Shown: piece by piece, positions 11,133 to 22,247 of the stretch
Position numbering within the stretch: the first letter of the stretch is position 1
Layout of the letters: the number at the start of each line of letters is the position of its first letter
Source: Arachnopeziza araneosa
Taxonomy: Eukaryota; Ascomycota; Leotiomycetes; Helotiales; Arachnopezizaceae
DNA length: 64,000 nt
Assembly: GCA_003988855.1 (NCBI GenBank)
Contig: QYAI01000015.1
Span: forward strand, 124,001-188,000
Direction: 5' to 3'
Position numbers and translations under genes: made by a program
The notes under the pieces: generated by a model
What the model saw: the letters and a program-made list of their open reading frames with translations, nothing else
What the model was told of the DNA's origin: nothing
Databases searched by the model: none

Positions 11133-11902
11133 GATTGAAATGGAAAGGTTCACAGAAGCTACTTTGCAGAAAGTAAAAACAATGAGAATAAACAACAGGA
11201 AATGGAGAAACAAGTAGCATTCCACAGGGATTCCGCATTTGGAAACAAACCTCTTGATGCATTCCTCATCCTCTGTTTATGATGTGAACAAAGAAAGTGG
11301 TAGGAGAGAGCAAAATGATTGTGCAGTTGGGTATCGGCTCATCAGAATAATGGAATTTAATTTTGAACTCTTGTCAACTAGAAATCGAATGAACAATGGT
11401 AGGATACTCTATATTGTACATGATCCAATCATATGACTGTATCTGGCTCTGCATTCCATATCATATCAAAATTGGAAATGTAACCTCCCCTAAATGGAAT
11501 AGTTTGATTGCCAAACTATTGGCTAACAAGCTGACTTCGTATCAGCTCCGGCTTATAACATTCTTAAAGACGGATCACGTGATGTTGTTCTCTCAAAGGA
11601 GAAGACGCCATTGTGGCCACCGGGAAATCATCGAGCTTGGAGGAGTTTTTCAATAAGACGGTTGTGGGAGGCATGGATTTTCAAGGCAGGAGATGAGACG
11701 AGTACAGTAGACCGCAGGTCATAGCTTGGCCATCCTAAAACAGATATGCTAGCGAAACAACCAACCTCAGCCCTAGAAGCAAGTGAATTCCTCCTCCAGC
11801 ATTTTCAAAGATGAAGGGCTAACTTCAGAAGGAATTATACATACTTTAGATGTGTCCGTCCTTGATGGGCAAGGTTTTCTTCGAGCTATCTCTCCCGTCG
11901 TG
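11133..11902. promoter_or_regulatory. Divergent promoter region, zinc-finger gene / PTC5
   Basis: 770 bp separate the start codons of two divergently transcribed genes. Frames open through both start codons here lack an upstream ATG (they begin with GTG or other codons), so the downstream ATGs were chosen. I identified no specific regulatory site. Confidence 0.5.
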
Positions 11903-13666
11903 ATGTTTCGAGGAACTCGCCCTCTCCGTTGCCTTGGCCTTACGTCCTCAAGAGTTCAGCATAGCACAACGTACGGTGCCATCTCGAATGTTAGGCCATA
12001 TCTTTGTCGATCCATCAATAGTAATTCCAAGGGCTTCAATTTCAACCGCTCCTACAAACATGCCTCGTTCGGCTCTTGGTATCAAGTGGTGTCCGGCGTA
12101 GGTTTGTTAGGGACATTGCTCCTCTACAGTAATTTGGCCAACCAGCCTGGGAAAGATGACACTCAGGAGCACGAGATCGCGTATGCTCCGCTATCAGACC
12201 CTGATCAGCTTCGAAAAGAGGCCCGAAACCCAATAGTCTCACGTGACACCATCTCACCTCGACGAGCGATTCTAAGTATCCCAAAATCTAGGGAAATCAC
12301 AGATATCCTTCGTGAAAACGAAGCATCCTACTGCATTGGCCGCAAGAATGGGGTTCAGCGATACGACACCTGCCAGGTTGCCAGCAATACACCCATTGAA
12401 GATGCTCACTCTGAGAAGATGCTGGAAGCACCGATTACAACACAGTCGGGAGCGGCAGATTGGATGTTTTGGGGTATTTACGATGGCCATCGGTATGTCA
12501 GAACAACCCGAAAATTTACTAGAACTAACACTCTATAGCGGCTGGCCAACGTCTGCAAAATTAAAGCAGAGCCTAATTGGTTATGTATTTGAGGAGCTGC
12601 ACTCTCTATTCCAAGATACTATCAAGGACGTCGCCCCGCAAAATGTCAACCTGGCTGTCATCAGAAGCTTTCTGAAGTTGGACGACCAAATCGTCTATGA
12701 CAGTGTGCAGCAAGTGATGAAGGCCAAATCCAAGAGCCTGGCCGCTCAGATACTCTCCCCAGCGCTCTCTGGTTCCTGTGCGCTCTTGGCATTCTACGAT
12801 AGCGAGACCGGAACACTGCGAACGGCTTGTGCTGGCGATTCACGGGCTATCTTAGGCAGGAGATCGGATTCCGGGCTCTGGAAAGCGATACCGTTGTCAG
12901 TTGACCAGACCGGCGGCAACCCCGACGAAGCAGAGCGGATTCGGGCCGAACATCCTAATGAGGAGAAAGCTGTATCAAGAGGAAGAGTCCTGGGTACATT
13001 AGAGCCATCCAGATCATTTGGAGACGGCATCTACAAGTGGACAGTGGAGTTGCAACTGAAGCTACAAAAGTCGTATTTCGCTCGCTCCCCGAACATGAAC
13101 TCGAAGACCCCACCATATGTAACAGCAGAGCCAGTAATCACAACGACAAAGATAGAACCCGAGAACGAAGACTTCGTTGTCATGGCATCTGACGCGCTCT
13201 GGGAGATGCTCACCAACGAGGAAGTGGTCGGATTAGTCGCCGCGTGGAAAGCGAAGCGCGAAGCCGCTACGCAGCCAAGATCCCCGATGCAGAAGATATG
13301 GGCCGCTGTCTGGCCGCTCTCGAGCCGGCCGCTTCCTGTCGAGCCGCCATCTGGACCCGCCAACACGTGGAGGATCGCAGATCGACCCGGCCAGTGGGAG
13401 CTGGTCCGGGACCCGAGCCAGTACGTGTACACGGATGAGAATGCGGCCACGCACATTGCGCGGAATGCTTTTGGCGGGAATCAGGAGGATCTGGTGGCGG
13501 GTTTGCTGATGCTGCCGACGCCGAATGCGAGGAGATACAGGTGAGTGGAACCAAGACTTTGGTGAGGATAGAGGGAGCAAGCTAATTGACGAGCAGGGAC
13601 GATCTGACAATCACCGTCATCTTTTTTGGTAAGGATCCAGAAGCAAAAGCGAGTGGTTCGGCATAG
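11903..13666 (+). CDS. PTC5: Mitochondrial PP2C phosphatase, PTC5-type
   Basis: Three exons, 11903-12492, 12539-13540 and 13597-13666, encode 553 residues. The introns (46 and 56 nt) have GTATGT...CTATAG and GTGAGT...GAGCAG, and all phases fit. The start MFRGTRPLRCLGL opens an Arg-rich, acid-free leader typical of a mitochondrial presequence, followed by a hydrophobic segment (VVSGVGLLGTLLLYSNL). PP2C motifs in order: IEDAHSEK, DWMFWGIYDGHRGW (metal-binding DG), GSCALLAFYD, ACAGDSRAILGRR, LEPSRSFGD, ENEDFVVMASDALWEMLTNEE and a final exon with DDLTITVIFFG (metal-binding D). It belongs to the Ptc5 group, the phosphatase that reactivates pyruvate dehydrogenase E1alpha in yeast. The last exon supplies only 23 residues but contains the conserved DD, so the stop at 13544 in the unspliced frame is not the real end. 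Confidence 0.92.
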
Positions 13667-13812
13667 CTAGATAGTTCGACGGCATCCACAGACTGGCAAT
13701 AAGGTCAAGTTTGAGGCATAATAACTTAGGTAATCAAAAGCTCTCAGAAGCCATACTTGGAAGGTTATGTCTGTGACGGTTCAATTCCACGCTGTTGCCA
13801 CCATTCTATCCC

Positions 13813-14715
13813 TCAGGCCTCATTATCAGCACGTAGATTACCGATGACTCTTACGTTCTTCGAGACCCCATGCTTCTCAAGAATAACTGCCCAAATATGA
13901 CCGAGTCCGCATCGAATGACCACAACGCCCACATGATCTTGCTCTCTGCGAGTTTTAGAAGAGCTAGGTACCATCTCTAGATGCATCTTCACAGCAGAAC
14001 CCACTTTAAATGAAACAGATCTGTGATCAGCCTCTGTGCTTCACCATACAAAGACTGTTTTTGACAGAAAGCTTAGTATGAATCACCCATGGGGCTGCTA
14101 AACCGCGTCATGAGGATCCCGATCCTAATAGTCTCCTGGCGGTCGATTCGCGGAATAGTGCCTCTCTCAGATAGATATTCCAACATCGTCCGTGGCCAAA
14201 GATCGAGTGGCATGCAGTACCAAGAATATTGTGTGCTTGTTTGGAACACTGCTAATGATGGCTCCATCAAGATACCTCTAAGCCTTGGAGAGGTTCCATT
14301 GCTCGTTGCGGATTCGGAAATGACTTATGAGCACTGATGCTTCGTTGACACGTTGGCTATGAGGGAAAATACAATACCATGCTTGTAGCAGTTGATCCGT
14401 GACGGGGAGATTTCGTATCTCTGCTATTCTGATATGGGCAACCGATGTAGATCTCCAACTGTGTGTATGACTACTCAGACAAAACCGCGCGAGATCTGTT
14501 CGGCTGGAGTATTCTAGTAGATAACATGCGTGAGCGCCAATCTTGAATGTTTCTTTGCCAAAATAATCTCCAGGAGAATGGTATTCTGTTTCTAAGCGCT
14601 TGCTATCCCGTCGCCTTGCATGAAACACACCAGACATAGGAAGATAATAACTCAAAGAGAAAGGGTTGCTGTGAAATGTTGATTCCAGCAATCTGATGTG
14701 GGTAGCCTTCTCCAA
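13813..14715 (-). pseudogene. Possible decayed gene, family not recognised
   Basis: On the minus strand, three coding-like stretches lie head to tail in different frames: 14715-14278 (SYYLPMSGVFHARRRD..., ends at a stop), about 14270-14073 (TSTQYSWYCMPLDLWPR) and 14004-13813 (EQDHVGVVVIRCGLGHIWAV, ends NLRADNEA). Several stops and frame changes separate them and no good splice sites join them. The first and last share a frame. The arrangement suggests one degraded gene. The last stretch vaguely recalls C-termini of fungal HET-domain proteins, but that is only an impression. The alternative is chance open frames. Confidence 0.3.
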
Positions 14716-15121
14716 GGCTTTCTTTTAAAGAGCACTAGCCCCCTCTGTTGACAACATTTGCAGGAAGCAAGCATAGTATACACATATGTGTATACATACC
14801 CAATCAACGTAAAGGAATCTTAGGATTTGAAGAAATAGTAAAATAGGCACTTCCAGGTTCTAGTGCTTCCATGAAATGACATACTCGATGAATCCACAGA
14901 ACGAGGTCCGCAATTCCGCTGGTTCGACCGAAGCTAAACAGCAGAAATAGTAGCCAAGAAGTTGTAGTAAAATCGTGAATTCATCAATCAGCCTCACCAC
15001 CATGACAAACCTCGCTCCGTCCCTTCCCCATGCACCAGAACCAATGTTATGTCATGCCATGCAACGCCTGTTCTCGACCAAGCAGCCGGCCCTATCCTCC
15101 TTCCATCCCCCTTTCAAACGC
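14716..15121. other. Intergenic region
   Basis: 406 bp with no coding-like frame. A short palindromic tract, cacatatgtgtatac, occurs near 14782. Confidence 0.5.
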
Positions 15122-15844
15122 TCATTTCTTCTCTTCCTTGGGTGGCAACTTCACAGCCTTATCCCAGGTTGGTTTCTCCACCACATCGCCCTTGAAGATA
15201 TCAGGCCAGCACTTCTCCTTGGGCCATAGTTTCTGGTCGTGCGTCTCGGCGTGGACTTCGAGTTGCTTGAGATTCGTGTTGACGATTTCTTTGCGGCAGT
15301 TGACGCACTGTGTGGCGCGAAAATGAGAGGATTAGCTTTGCTTGGAGGGGTATAGAGGGTAGGAGAGGATGGAGAGTAAGGGTAGAGGTAGAGGTAGGCT
15401 GGTAGGGACATAGGTAGACATGTAGAGCAAGCTGACAGAACCAGACAGGCAGAAGGAGAAATCAGAGAGGGGAGAGGACAGGAGCAGGAGGAAGTGAGCA
15501 TAGCTTTTCAGCCCACTCGCCCTCGATCTCTCTATCCTCTTCCTGACTCCTCATTCCCCTCCCAGTCCTCTGCTCGGTCTCTCTCTCGCTCTTGACTCTC
15601 AAGCCGCTCCTCAAATAAGAACGCGTGCTCAACAAGAACCTACAATGCTCGTAGGCTTAGGCGCCTTGACGGGGAGACCATTCGCCTTGACCGGAGCCCT
15701 CGTACCCGCCGCATCACCCTTGCGGTGCTCGCGCTGAATCTATTCGCGCGTCTCGATCAGCTATGCTCTGTCAAGCCCGCGTGAGGGGCGGTGGGGGATC
15801 CGCCATGTGCGAGATCTTACCTTTGCTTTTTTGGAGACGGGCAT
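15122..15844 (-). CDS. Small zinc-binding 4F5/At2g23090-like protein
   Basis: Three exons are inferred: 15844-15821 (MPVSKKAK), 15739-15644 and 15307-15122, giving about 101 residues. Intron 1 is 81 nt (GTAAGA...ATAG) and intron 2 is 336 nt (GTAGGT...CACAG), both phase 0. The acceptor of intron 1 could instead be three residues later without changing frame. The mature core reads REHRKGDAAGTRAPVKANGL, then TSICVNCRKEIVNTNLKQLE, VHAETHD and LWPKEKCWPDIF. That is the CxxC...H...H zinc-binding module of the small eukaryotic family with an N-terminal 4F5-like basic segment and an At2g23090-type C-terminus. Its biochemical role is unsettled. The protein is missed by simple ORF scanning because each exon is short. 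Confidence 0.85.
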
Positions 15845-16630
15845 TTTGATCTCTGTTTGATTTCTGCAACACAGAACGGAGTAGTTTTAGGGGAGGGATA
15901 ATGCTGGCGCGTTTGATTTGGTTTTTGGTTTGAAATTTTCAAGGCTGAAAATTATTCAGGATGGCAAGGGAATGGTTCTTGAAAGAAGGGTCCTCGCTCG
16001 GTTCGTACCGAGTTTTTGGACCGAGTGGGGGGGAGGGGGGGGGGGGTCCCAGGTTTGAAGGCGAGATATTTAACATTGCAAACATTAAAGACAATTTATA
16101 TGTTAGACACACAAACCCGCATTACAAAGTTTATGATCCAATGTATTAAGCAATTTTATTGCCAAGCTCAACCACTTCACGAGTCGGCCACCCCATCATC
16201 AGTGACTTGCTTGCAACACTAGCTACCAATATCATACAATCAGACGGCATCATAGGCTGCCACTGAACCTCGTTATAGCAACGTAGTTTTGGTGGTGACC
16301 CAACACTTACATTGGATCACATCAAGTACAAAGAAACGCCGGTGTGTACCAAAACAAGCCCCAAGCAAAAGGTTGGTTCACATGATGCCATGCACCCATG
16401 ATACGAGAACGCCAGATCGATTCCGCTGTAAGCAGCAGATCATCTGTCCCTTGTGAAGCAAACAAACATCTTGCTATGTTGTGGTTGTATTGGGTCTCCA
16501 TATTGTTTGTGTTTTTTTTTTCTTCAGCTTTAAATGCACCCCAGATGCTCTGCAAGCCGCTCATCATCTTTTCTATTGGTGAGTATAGGATAACTCTACC
16601 CTCTAGATATCCTCTCATTCCTCAGCCCAC
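15845..16630. other. Intergenic region with G-rich tract
   Basis: 786 bp between two minus-strand genes. It contains a purine tract G7-A-G12 at 16027-16046. Open frames here are short and not protein-like. The 3' UTR of PPZ probably occupies the right part. Confidence 0.5.
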
Positions 16631-18292
16631 TCAGACGCTTTGGGGAAATTTGCTGGGAGGTGGAGAGTTGATCATGCTGTTCCTCTTGTTGCGACTCTTC
16701 TTCATCTGGCTCTTCAGGGCACTAGAATCCAAAGGCTTCAAAAGCTCAAAGCTACAGAGCAATTCTGTGGAAACACTCATAACGGCACCGTAATTGTCAA
16801 ATTCTCCGCAGTAGTTGGGAGCCGAGAAAACTGTAACGAGAACTCGGTCTTGGAAAAATTCGTAACCATCCTCAACAACCATGTGTGCCCGGCATACGAG
16901 GTCAAAATCATGGCGAGTCAAGAAATCCGTAATGACCTTCTTACCGAATGAGTAGCTGACACCTCGCTCGCTAGTCTCCCAGTCCTTTTCTTGCTCGGCT
17001 GGGTCGGACCAAAGCAAGTCATTTAGAAGGCCGAAATCAGGGACATCGGTGGGCCGAAGGATATTTCGGATATCGTCCATATGAGCGAGGGCTGGAGAGA
17101 GGCCTCCATGGACGCAAAAGATCTTTCCTGCGACAATTGCAGCAATCGGAAGCTACGCAATGTTAGTAACATGTAGTGCTACCTGGTCAAGAGGACTTAC
17201 ACAGTTGAAAGCATCAACAAAGGTCTTCCAGATCTTCACGTTAGCGCGCCTCTTGCATTCATCATAAAATCCATATACACGAGTAACATTTGCGCACTCG
17301 TGGTTACCTCGTAGGAGGAAGAAGTTTTCGGGATATTTAATCTTGTAGCACATGAGAAGCAAAATAGTCTCAAGAGATTGCTTGCCTCGATCAACATAGT
17401 CGCCTAGGAACAGATAGTTTGAGCTAGGAGGAAAACCACACATCTCGAACATTCGAATCAGGTCAGTATACTGCCCATGGATATCCCCAACGATCTTGAC
17501 TGGTGCATCAAGTTCAATCAGAGGAGGCTGTTCCAAAAAGATCTCCTGAACTCGGTGGCAAATCGAGTTGATTTCGGCATTTCTTAGACACGCGTTCTTA
17601 GTGCTCTTTCCAGAATAGCCAGCGTCCAAAAGCCTCTTGATATAATCGTCAACATCCGCATCTTTGATACCTTCCATCTCAACACCTGATGGGCTCGGGC
17701 TATGTTCGTCAGTTGCATTGGAACTAGTTGGCTGTGGCTGAGTTGGGTTTATGTTTTTCTTATTCTTGACCAAAATCGACTGGCCAGCGGGTTGAAGCTG
17801 GCTATTTGGGTTCAATGCCCCGTGAGGCGGTTGATCAGAGACATTATCAACTTCGCCACTCCGTTGAGCAGCTGCAACATCATGGTGGCCTTCGCGCAGT
17901 GACGCAGACTGGATAGGAGATGGCGGGGGTTTTAATTCATCTCCTGGTATATCTTCTTCATCTCCTACGAGAGTCGGTCCGCTTGTTGGTGAATCAGGGG
18001 CATTCGATAGGCTACCCCGGAGCGCAGATCGAGAGCTTTTCCCCGACTTTATTGATCCTGCATCTGTTTTGTCCACATTTTCCACACTGCCCAACCCGGT
18101 CAGAGAGCTTCGCGGGCTGTCGGAAGTCTTGCCTCCCGGAATTTTAGATCTCAAGCCTCTGAAAGACCGGACAGATTCCTTCGTATCTGCCTTTGTGAAT
18201 GATGGGTAGGAAGAAAGGAGATCGGGTTGATTTGCAGGAGGAGTCTCCTTGGGCGTGGAAGTGCCAGAGCCCTTGGATGATTGGTTTCCCAT
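16631..18292 (-). CDS. PPZ1: Serine/threonine protein phosphatase PPZ
   Basis: Two exons, 18292-17201 and 17152-16631, encode 537 residues. The 48-nt intron (GTAAGT...CTAAC...GCGTAG) is phase 0 and joins DAFNC to LPIAAIVAGKIF. It begins MGNQSSKG, a classical N-myristoylation signal, followed by about 210 Ser/Pro/Asn-rich low-complexity residues. The C-terminal 300 residues are a PP1-like catalytic domain: KIVGDIHGQY, FLGDYVDRG, LLRGNHEC, CVHGGLSP, LLWSDPAE, RAHMVVEDGYEFF and VFSAPNYCGEFDN, with the metal-binding Asp, His and Asn residues present. The myristoylated Ser-rich tail on a PP1 core defines the fungal-specific PPZ phosphatases, which in yeast control K+/Na+ homeostasis (through Trk1/2) and cell-wall integrity and are inhibited by Hal3. 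In filamentous fungi the orthologue is often called pzl-1. Confidence 0.95.
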
Positions 18293-20452
18293 CTTCGTCT
18301 TGATAGTTCTAGAGACAATTTGAGAGCAGGTATTGGGTCAGCTCTAGTTTCGACCAGAGTCCATGAATTTTTGCTTCAGGAGAGCGTTTTTAAAAATCGA
18401 CTGCTATAGCAGCAAGGGGCGCTGTCAACGGATCAAGGAAGAGAGTGTCTGGGCCTTCGGAGATATCTGAGCTAGACCCGTGCGTGTGACTGCGATCGTC
18501 TCAAATGATGAGCGGCGGACAAAAGTCTTATCAACAGCTCTGATGTTGGTGAAGAATGGGTTGAATAGGTGATCGAAGGGATTATTTAGGGTATGATTTG
18601 TTATTCCTTCGTTATTAGGCAAGGGTCACAGATGTGGATTTCTGAGTCACCAGGATTTTGTCAGCCTTTCTGCAGCGTTCAAATCAATTGCTCCATGTGA
18701 AGAAGGAAGATGATAAGGGGAAGACGCTCTCTAGGGCAGACCCATTGCAACTCTAAGTCTTGCCGAGTAGGCCAAGGAGGCCAAGAAGGAGGTTCAAGGA
18801 TCTGCTGGTGGAGAACTCACAATTGCCCGACTTTCGCCGCAGGACGAGGTGTTTCTTTTTATCGCAGAGAGGGAGAAGAAGAATCTCGAGGTTGGAGTAG
18901 TTTCGGGGCCTCGTGAGTAAGGTTGTTCCAGATCAACAAATTGTGGGGGTGCAGGTGCCTGTCGTCAGAGACACCTTGTCGCACCGGCTGAACAGAGTCT
19001 GGGGAACGTGATTGCGGCTTCAAGAGTTGCGGAACCTCTATGGAAAAGAAGAGTTTTGATCAGATCTCTCTCGCAAGTATGTGAAGGGGGTCTGAATCAA
19101 TCGACCAGTTGAGGCTGAAAAACTGTGACGGTTTTGATTGTTCGGCAGAGGGGGTTTGATAGTACATGGCGACCTGGCGGTTTCTCTAGCTCGCTGGCCT
19201 TGCGGTCTGGGGTCTATGTGACTGGGGGCGTTCACGGTCGCCATACAGCAGCACTCTTCTTCTCCGGCCGGACTACCATTTAGAGACATCTCGAATTCAA
19301 CGGTTGATCATATGATCGCTTTAAAGCTCGCTGTTGAAGGATGACAGGGGAAGCATGACTGGGTATCTCTGGGGACTTTGGTGCTCATGAAATGCTGTCG
19401 GAGTTGACAATGACGTCTAGCATCGAAAGTGGGCAAAGTGACACGACAATGTAATGAATGGCCCAAGAGGAGACTACGTTGACGAAATGACAGCTCTGCT
19501 TTGCTTGAGACGTTTAAGAGTCCCTCTTTGCGGACAAGAGAGGCAGAAAAAGAGAGGCAGAAAAAGAGAGGCAGAACAAAGCAACTTGGTCAGTGAAGTG
19601 TTGGCAAACACCGATTGCATTGTGAAACTGCCATGACTTGCTTCACAGTCTACCGGTACCACGAAGCGTCTATGGAAATAATGTCTGAAACATTTTTGAC
19701 CCTTCACAGAACGTCTGCTTACATGCGCCATCCTGAGCCTCCTTCTTGGACCGGATGCTGACGTGGAATCAGCCTTGGGACTGCGTCGCTGGAAAAGGTC
19801 TTCCAGGGCAGACATGGCCACTGGTGGCTCAACTCGTGGAGCGTTAAAAATAGTATAAATAGACGAGAGAAAGAGGCGAAGGAGCGCTGGGCTAAGTTTC
19901 GAATGGTTGGGCTGACCTAATCCAGGCAATTAGACGAACAGCTGACGAGCCTCCTTTTTCGCTGAAGCCCGTCGATCTACAGGGCTCGTTCACGCTTCCA
20001 GGGGCAAGCAAACTCATCTTTCTCAAACAAAAGCAGGCACTCGTGTGGCAATTCGCAGAGAAAACAATTTGTTTCCCTCTCAACGCGACCACAACTTTGG
20101 GTGTGAGCATTCATTATCCATTCACCACCCACCATTCACCATTCACCATTCGCAACAGCACAGCACCAGTTCCTCATTTCTTCTTGCGTCGGGGATTAAG
20201 CTTCAGCCTTCATTCCCGATCGACCAGGGCCGGCCGCACAACTCGTCTTACACTGCCCCCCCACATCTTCCAGGGTATCGTGTTTGCTGCTCAGCCCCAA
20301 CCCCCTCCTGCAGATACATAAAATCTCCTTTCTCCTGTTCGTATTCTCCATTATCCAATCCTAACCCCAATCCCAATCGTTCTTCCATCACCACTTCTCG
20401 ACTTCGCGTCAATACACTCGCTCTCGACCATCAACACATCAATCCCTCAAAA
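18293..20452. promoter_or_regulatory. Long divergent intergenic region PPZ / SUR7-family
   Basis: 2.16 kb between two divergent genes. The right end (about 20100-20450) is a pyrimidine-rich leader (many C/T runs, CACCATT repeats at 20124-20150), typical of a long fungal 5' UTR. A minus-strand frame near 19815 (MSALEDLFQRRSPKADSTSA) ends at a possible GTAAGC donor and could be a leader exon, but I could not connect it to further coding sequence. Confidence 0.5.
19539..19580. repeat. 14-bp tandem repeat, three copies
   Basis: Three copies of agaggcagaaaaag, the last altered to agaggcagaacaaa, lie in the PPZ/SUR7 intergenic region. Confidence 0.85.
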
Positions 20453-21532
20453 ATGGGAGCAGGAAGATTTGTCTGCGTGGCCGTGCCATTCGGCCTGACC
20501 TTGGCCAGCCTGGTCTGTATCCTCATGGCAATGCTCGCTGGCATCACGAACAAGAACCTCGATCTCTTCGAGATCAAGACGCAGAACCTCTCCATCTCGT
20601 CCAACTCTCTCGCAAATCTCGAGAACGAGATCCTCCGTCGCTCTACATCCGATCTGACCATTTCTGCCCTCGAACTTTCGGCTGCCATTCCTCGTCATAC
20701 TACCGAACTTACCACGGCCGCTCTCGAGAACTCATTCTCTTCTGCAGCCTCTTCTGCAGTCACTTCTGCAACATCCGGCACGAACATCACTGCAGCTGAT
20801 CTAGGTCTCGCAGACATCTACAAAGTCAACCTGTTCAACTACTGCTACAAAACCGGCTCCAACACGACATGCACATCTGCCAAGTTCAACTGGGCCAAAT
20901 CGGCCTTGAACGTCAGTACGATTGAGGCGATGGCATCTACTGCTGCAGGTGTAACAGTTAAGCTTCCCAAGGAGCTCACAGGGAGTTTGAAGACCTTCAC
21001 TGTCGTTTCAGAATGGACCCAGGTCGTCTACATCATCGCGGTTGTAACATGCGCGGTAGAACTCGTCTTTGGTCTCATTGGCTTCTGCTCACGCTGCGGA
21101 TCCTGCCTTACCTTCCTCGTCTCCGGCCTCTCAACTACGACAATCATCATTGCCTCGATCCTTGCAACCGTTCAAGCCTCGATCGTCACTGGCGCCGTTG
21201 AGGCAAGCACAAGAGCCTACAATGTCAAGGCCTCGATCGATACCGGTTTCTTGGCTATCACATGGTTGGCTGTTGCATTCTCTATTGCAGGTGGTCTGTT
21301 CTGGACATTCACCATCTGCTGCTGTGCCTCTGATCATCACAAGTCTTCTCGTCGCAGCCGCGACTCCGGAGACCGCGAGAAGTTGGTCCCAACTGGTTCT
21401 TACCAACCCATCGAAGACCCAAACCACAACCGATTCTCTGGTCAGCAACAAGGTATCTACAGCGGGGCTCCAACAAATAACAGGGCTTCGCGAGGCAACG
21501 CCTACGAGCCATACGCTCACACATCCATCTAA
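20453..21532 (+). CDS. SUR7/PalI-family plasma-membrane protein
   Basis: A single exon of 359 residues. The ATG at 20453 (CTCAAAAATGGGAG) starts MGAGRFVCVAVPFGL; the frame is open further upstream but only through leader-like sequence. Four membrane segments are visible at about 7-29, 190-212, 219-245 and 266-290. The long first extracellular loop carries the Cys pair NYCYKTGSNTTC (C131, C140) and N-glycosylation sequons (about 45, 111, 137, 153). The cytosolic tail is hydrophilic and ends EPYAHTSI. This topology (TM, extracellular loop with paired Cys, then three TM) is that of the SUR7/PalI family, claudin-like tetraspanners of the MCC/eisosome membrane domain or the PalI pH-sensing arm. 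The exact subfamily is not certain. The eisosome core gene PIL1 is in the same window. Confidence 0.82.
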   Translation: MGAGRFVCVAVPFGLTLASLVCILMAMLAGITNKNLDLFEIKTQNLSISSNSLANLENEILRRSTSDLTISALELSAAIPRHTTELTTAALENSFSSAASSAVTSATSGTNITAADLGLADIYKVNLFNYCYKTGSNTTCTSAKFNWAKSALNVSTIEAMASTAAGVTVKLPKELTGSLKTFTVVSEWTQVVYIIAVVTCAVELVFGLIGFCSRCGSCLTFLVSGLSTTTIIIASILATVQASIVTGAVEASTRAYNVKASIDTGFLAITWLAVAFSIAGGLFWTFTICCCASDHHKSSRRSRDSGDREKLVPTGSYQPIEDPNHNRFSGQQQGIYSGAPTNNRASRGNAYEPYAHTSI

Positions 21533-22074
21533 AGGGTGATGATTGAGGAGAGGGGTTGTTTTGAATTTAGCGGCATTGCATGGCGTTCGGCAATGAAGTT
21601 ATTACACTATGAGCAAAACAAAATATAGTGGTTTATGGGGAAGATGGGATTTGTATAGCTATTGATTAGGTAGAGAATGTAATAGCCACACGCCTGGTTT
21701 GAGATCACAAAAGCTGCCTTCTATGTGACCTAGATGTTTAAAACCTTGCTGTTTGCTTTGCTCCTTTCAATGCTGTTGACAGATGAAAATGGAAGACGCG
21801 TAAGCTGGAGGGTCGACGACAGAAGATGTGATATATTGAAAGATATTAAAAACCGGGCGCTCATCAACAGGAATAGAAGCTGCTCGTAGACACCATCCCC
21901 ATTCCATCACATCCATCTCTCCCCTCATCATATCTCATCCCCTCCATCCCTCCCATCCTCCCACCCAAACCCCAACTCCCCACCGTGCCAAACAGCAACC
22001 CGCCTCTGCCCTTGCTCGCTCCGGATCAACAGCATCAAATCCCCAAGCCGGTGCATAAGAACCAAGGCAGACCA

Positions 22075-22100
22075 CAACAAAACAAAACAAAACAAAACAA
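22075..22100. repeat. CAAAA microsatellite
   Basis: About five copies of the pentamer acaaa/caaaa in tandem. Confidence 0.9.
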
Positions 22101-22212
22101 TACGAGATTGTTCTGCGCGGAGAGAGAGAAGGTTTCTCCCGTGTTTCCCGGATCGCGGTTCGCTTTTGGGGATAGACGAGGGAGGAGAGGAGAGGAGAGG
22201 AGGGCTGGGAGG

Positions 22213-22247
22213 TGAGGATGGGGATGGGGATGGGGATGGGGATGGGA
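22213..22247. repeat. GGGGAT microsatellite
   Basis: About five tandem copies of the hexamer ggggat, immediately downstream of a gaggagaggagagg purine tract. Confidence 0.9.

Noticed and set aside
19474..19929. 151-codon minus-strand open frame upstream of PPZ
   Set aside because: No ATG at its start and the second half spans a tandem repeat; only a short segment with a possible donor could be an exon, and I could not connect it.
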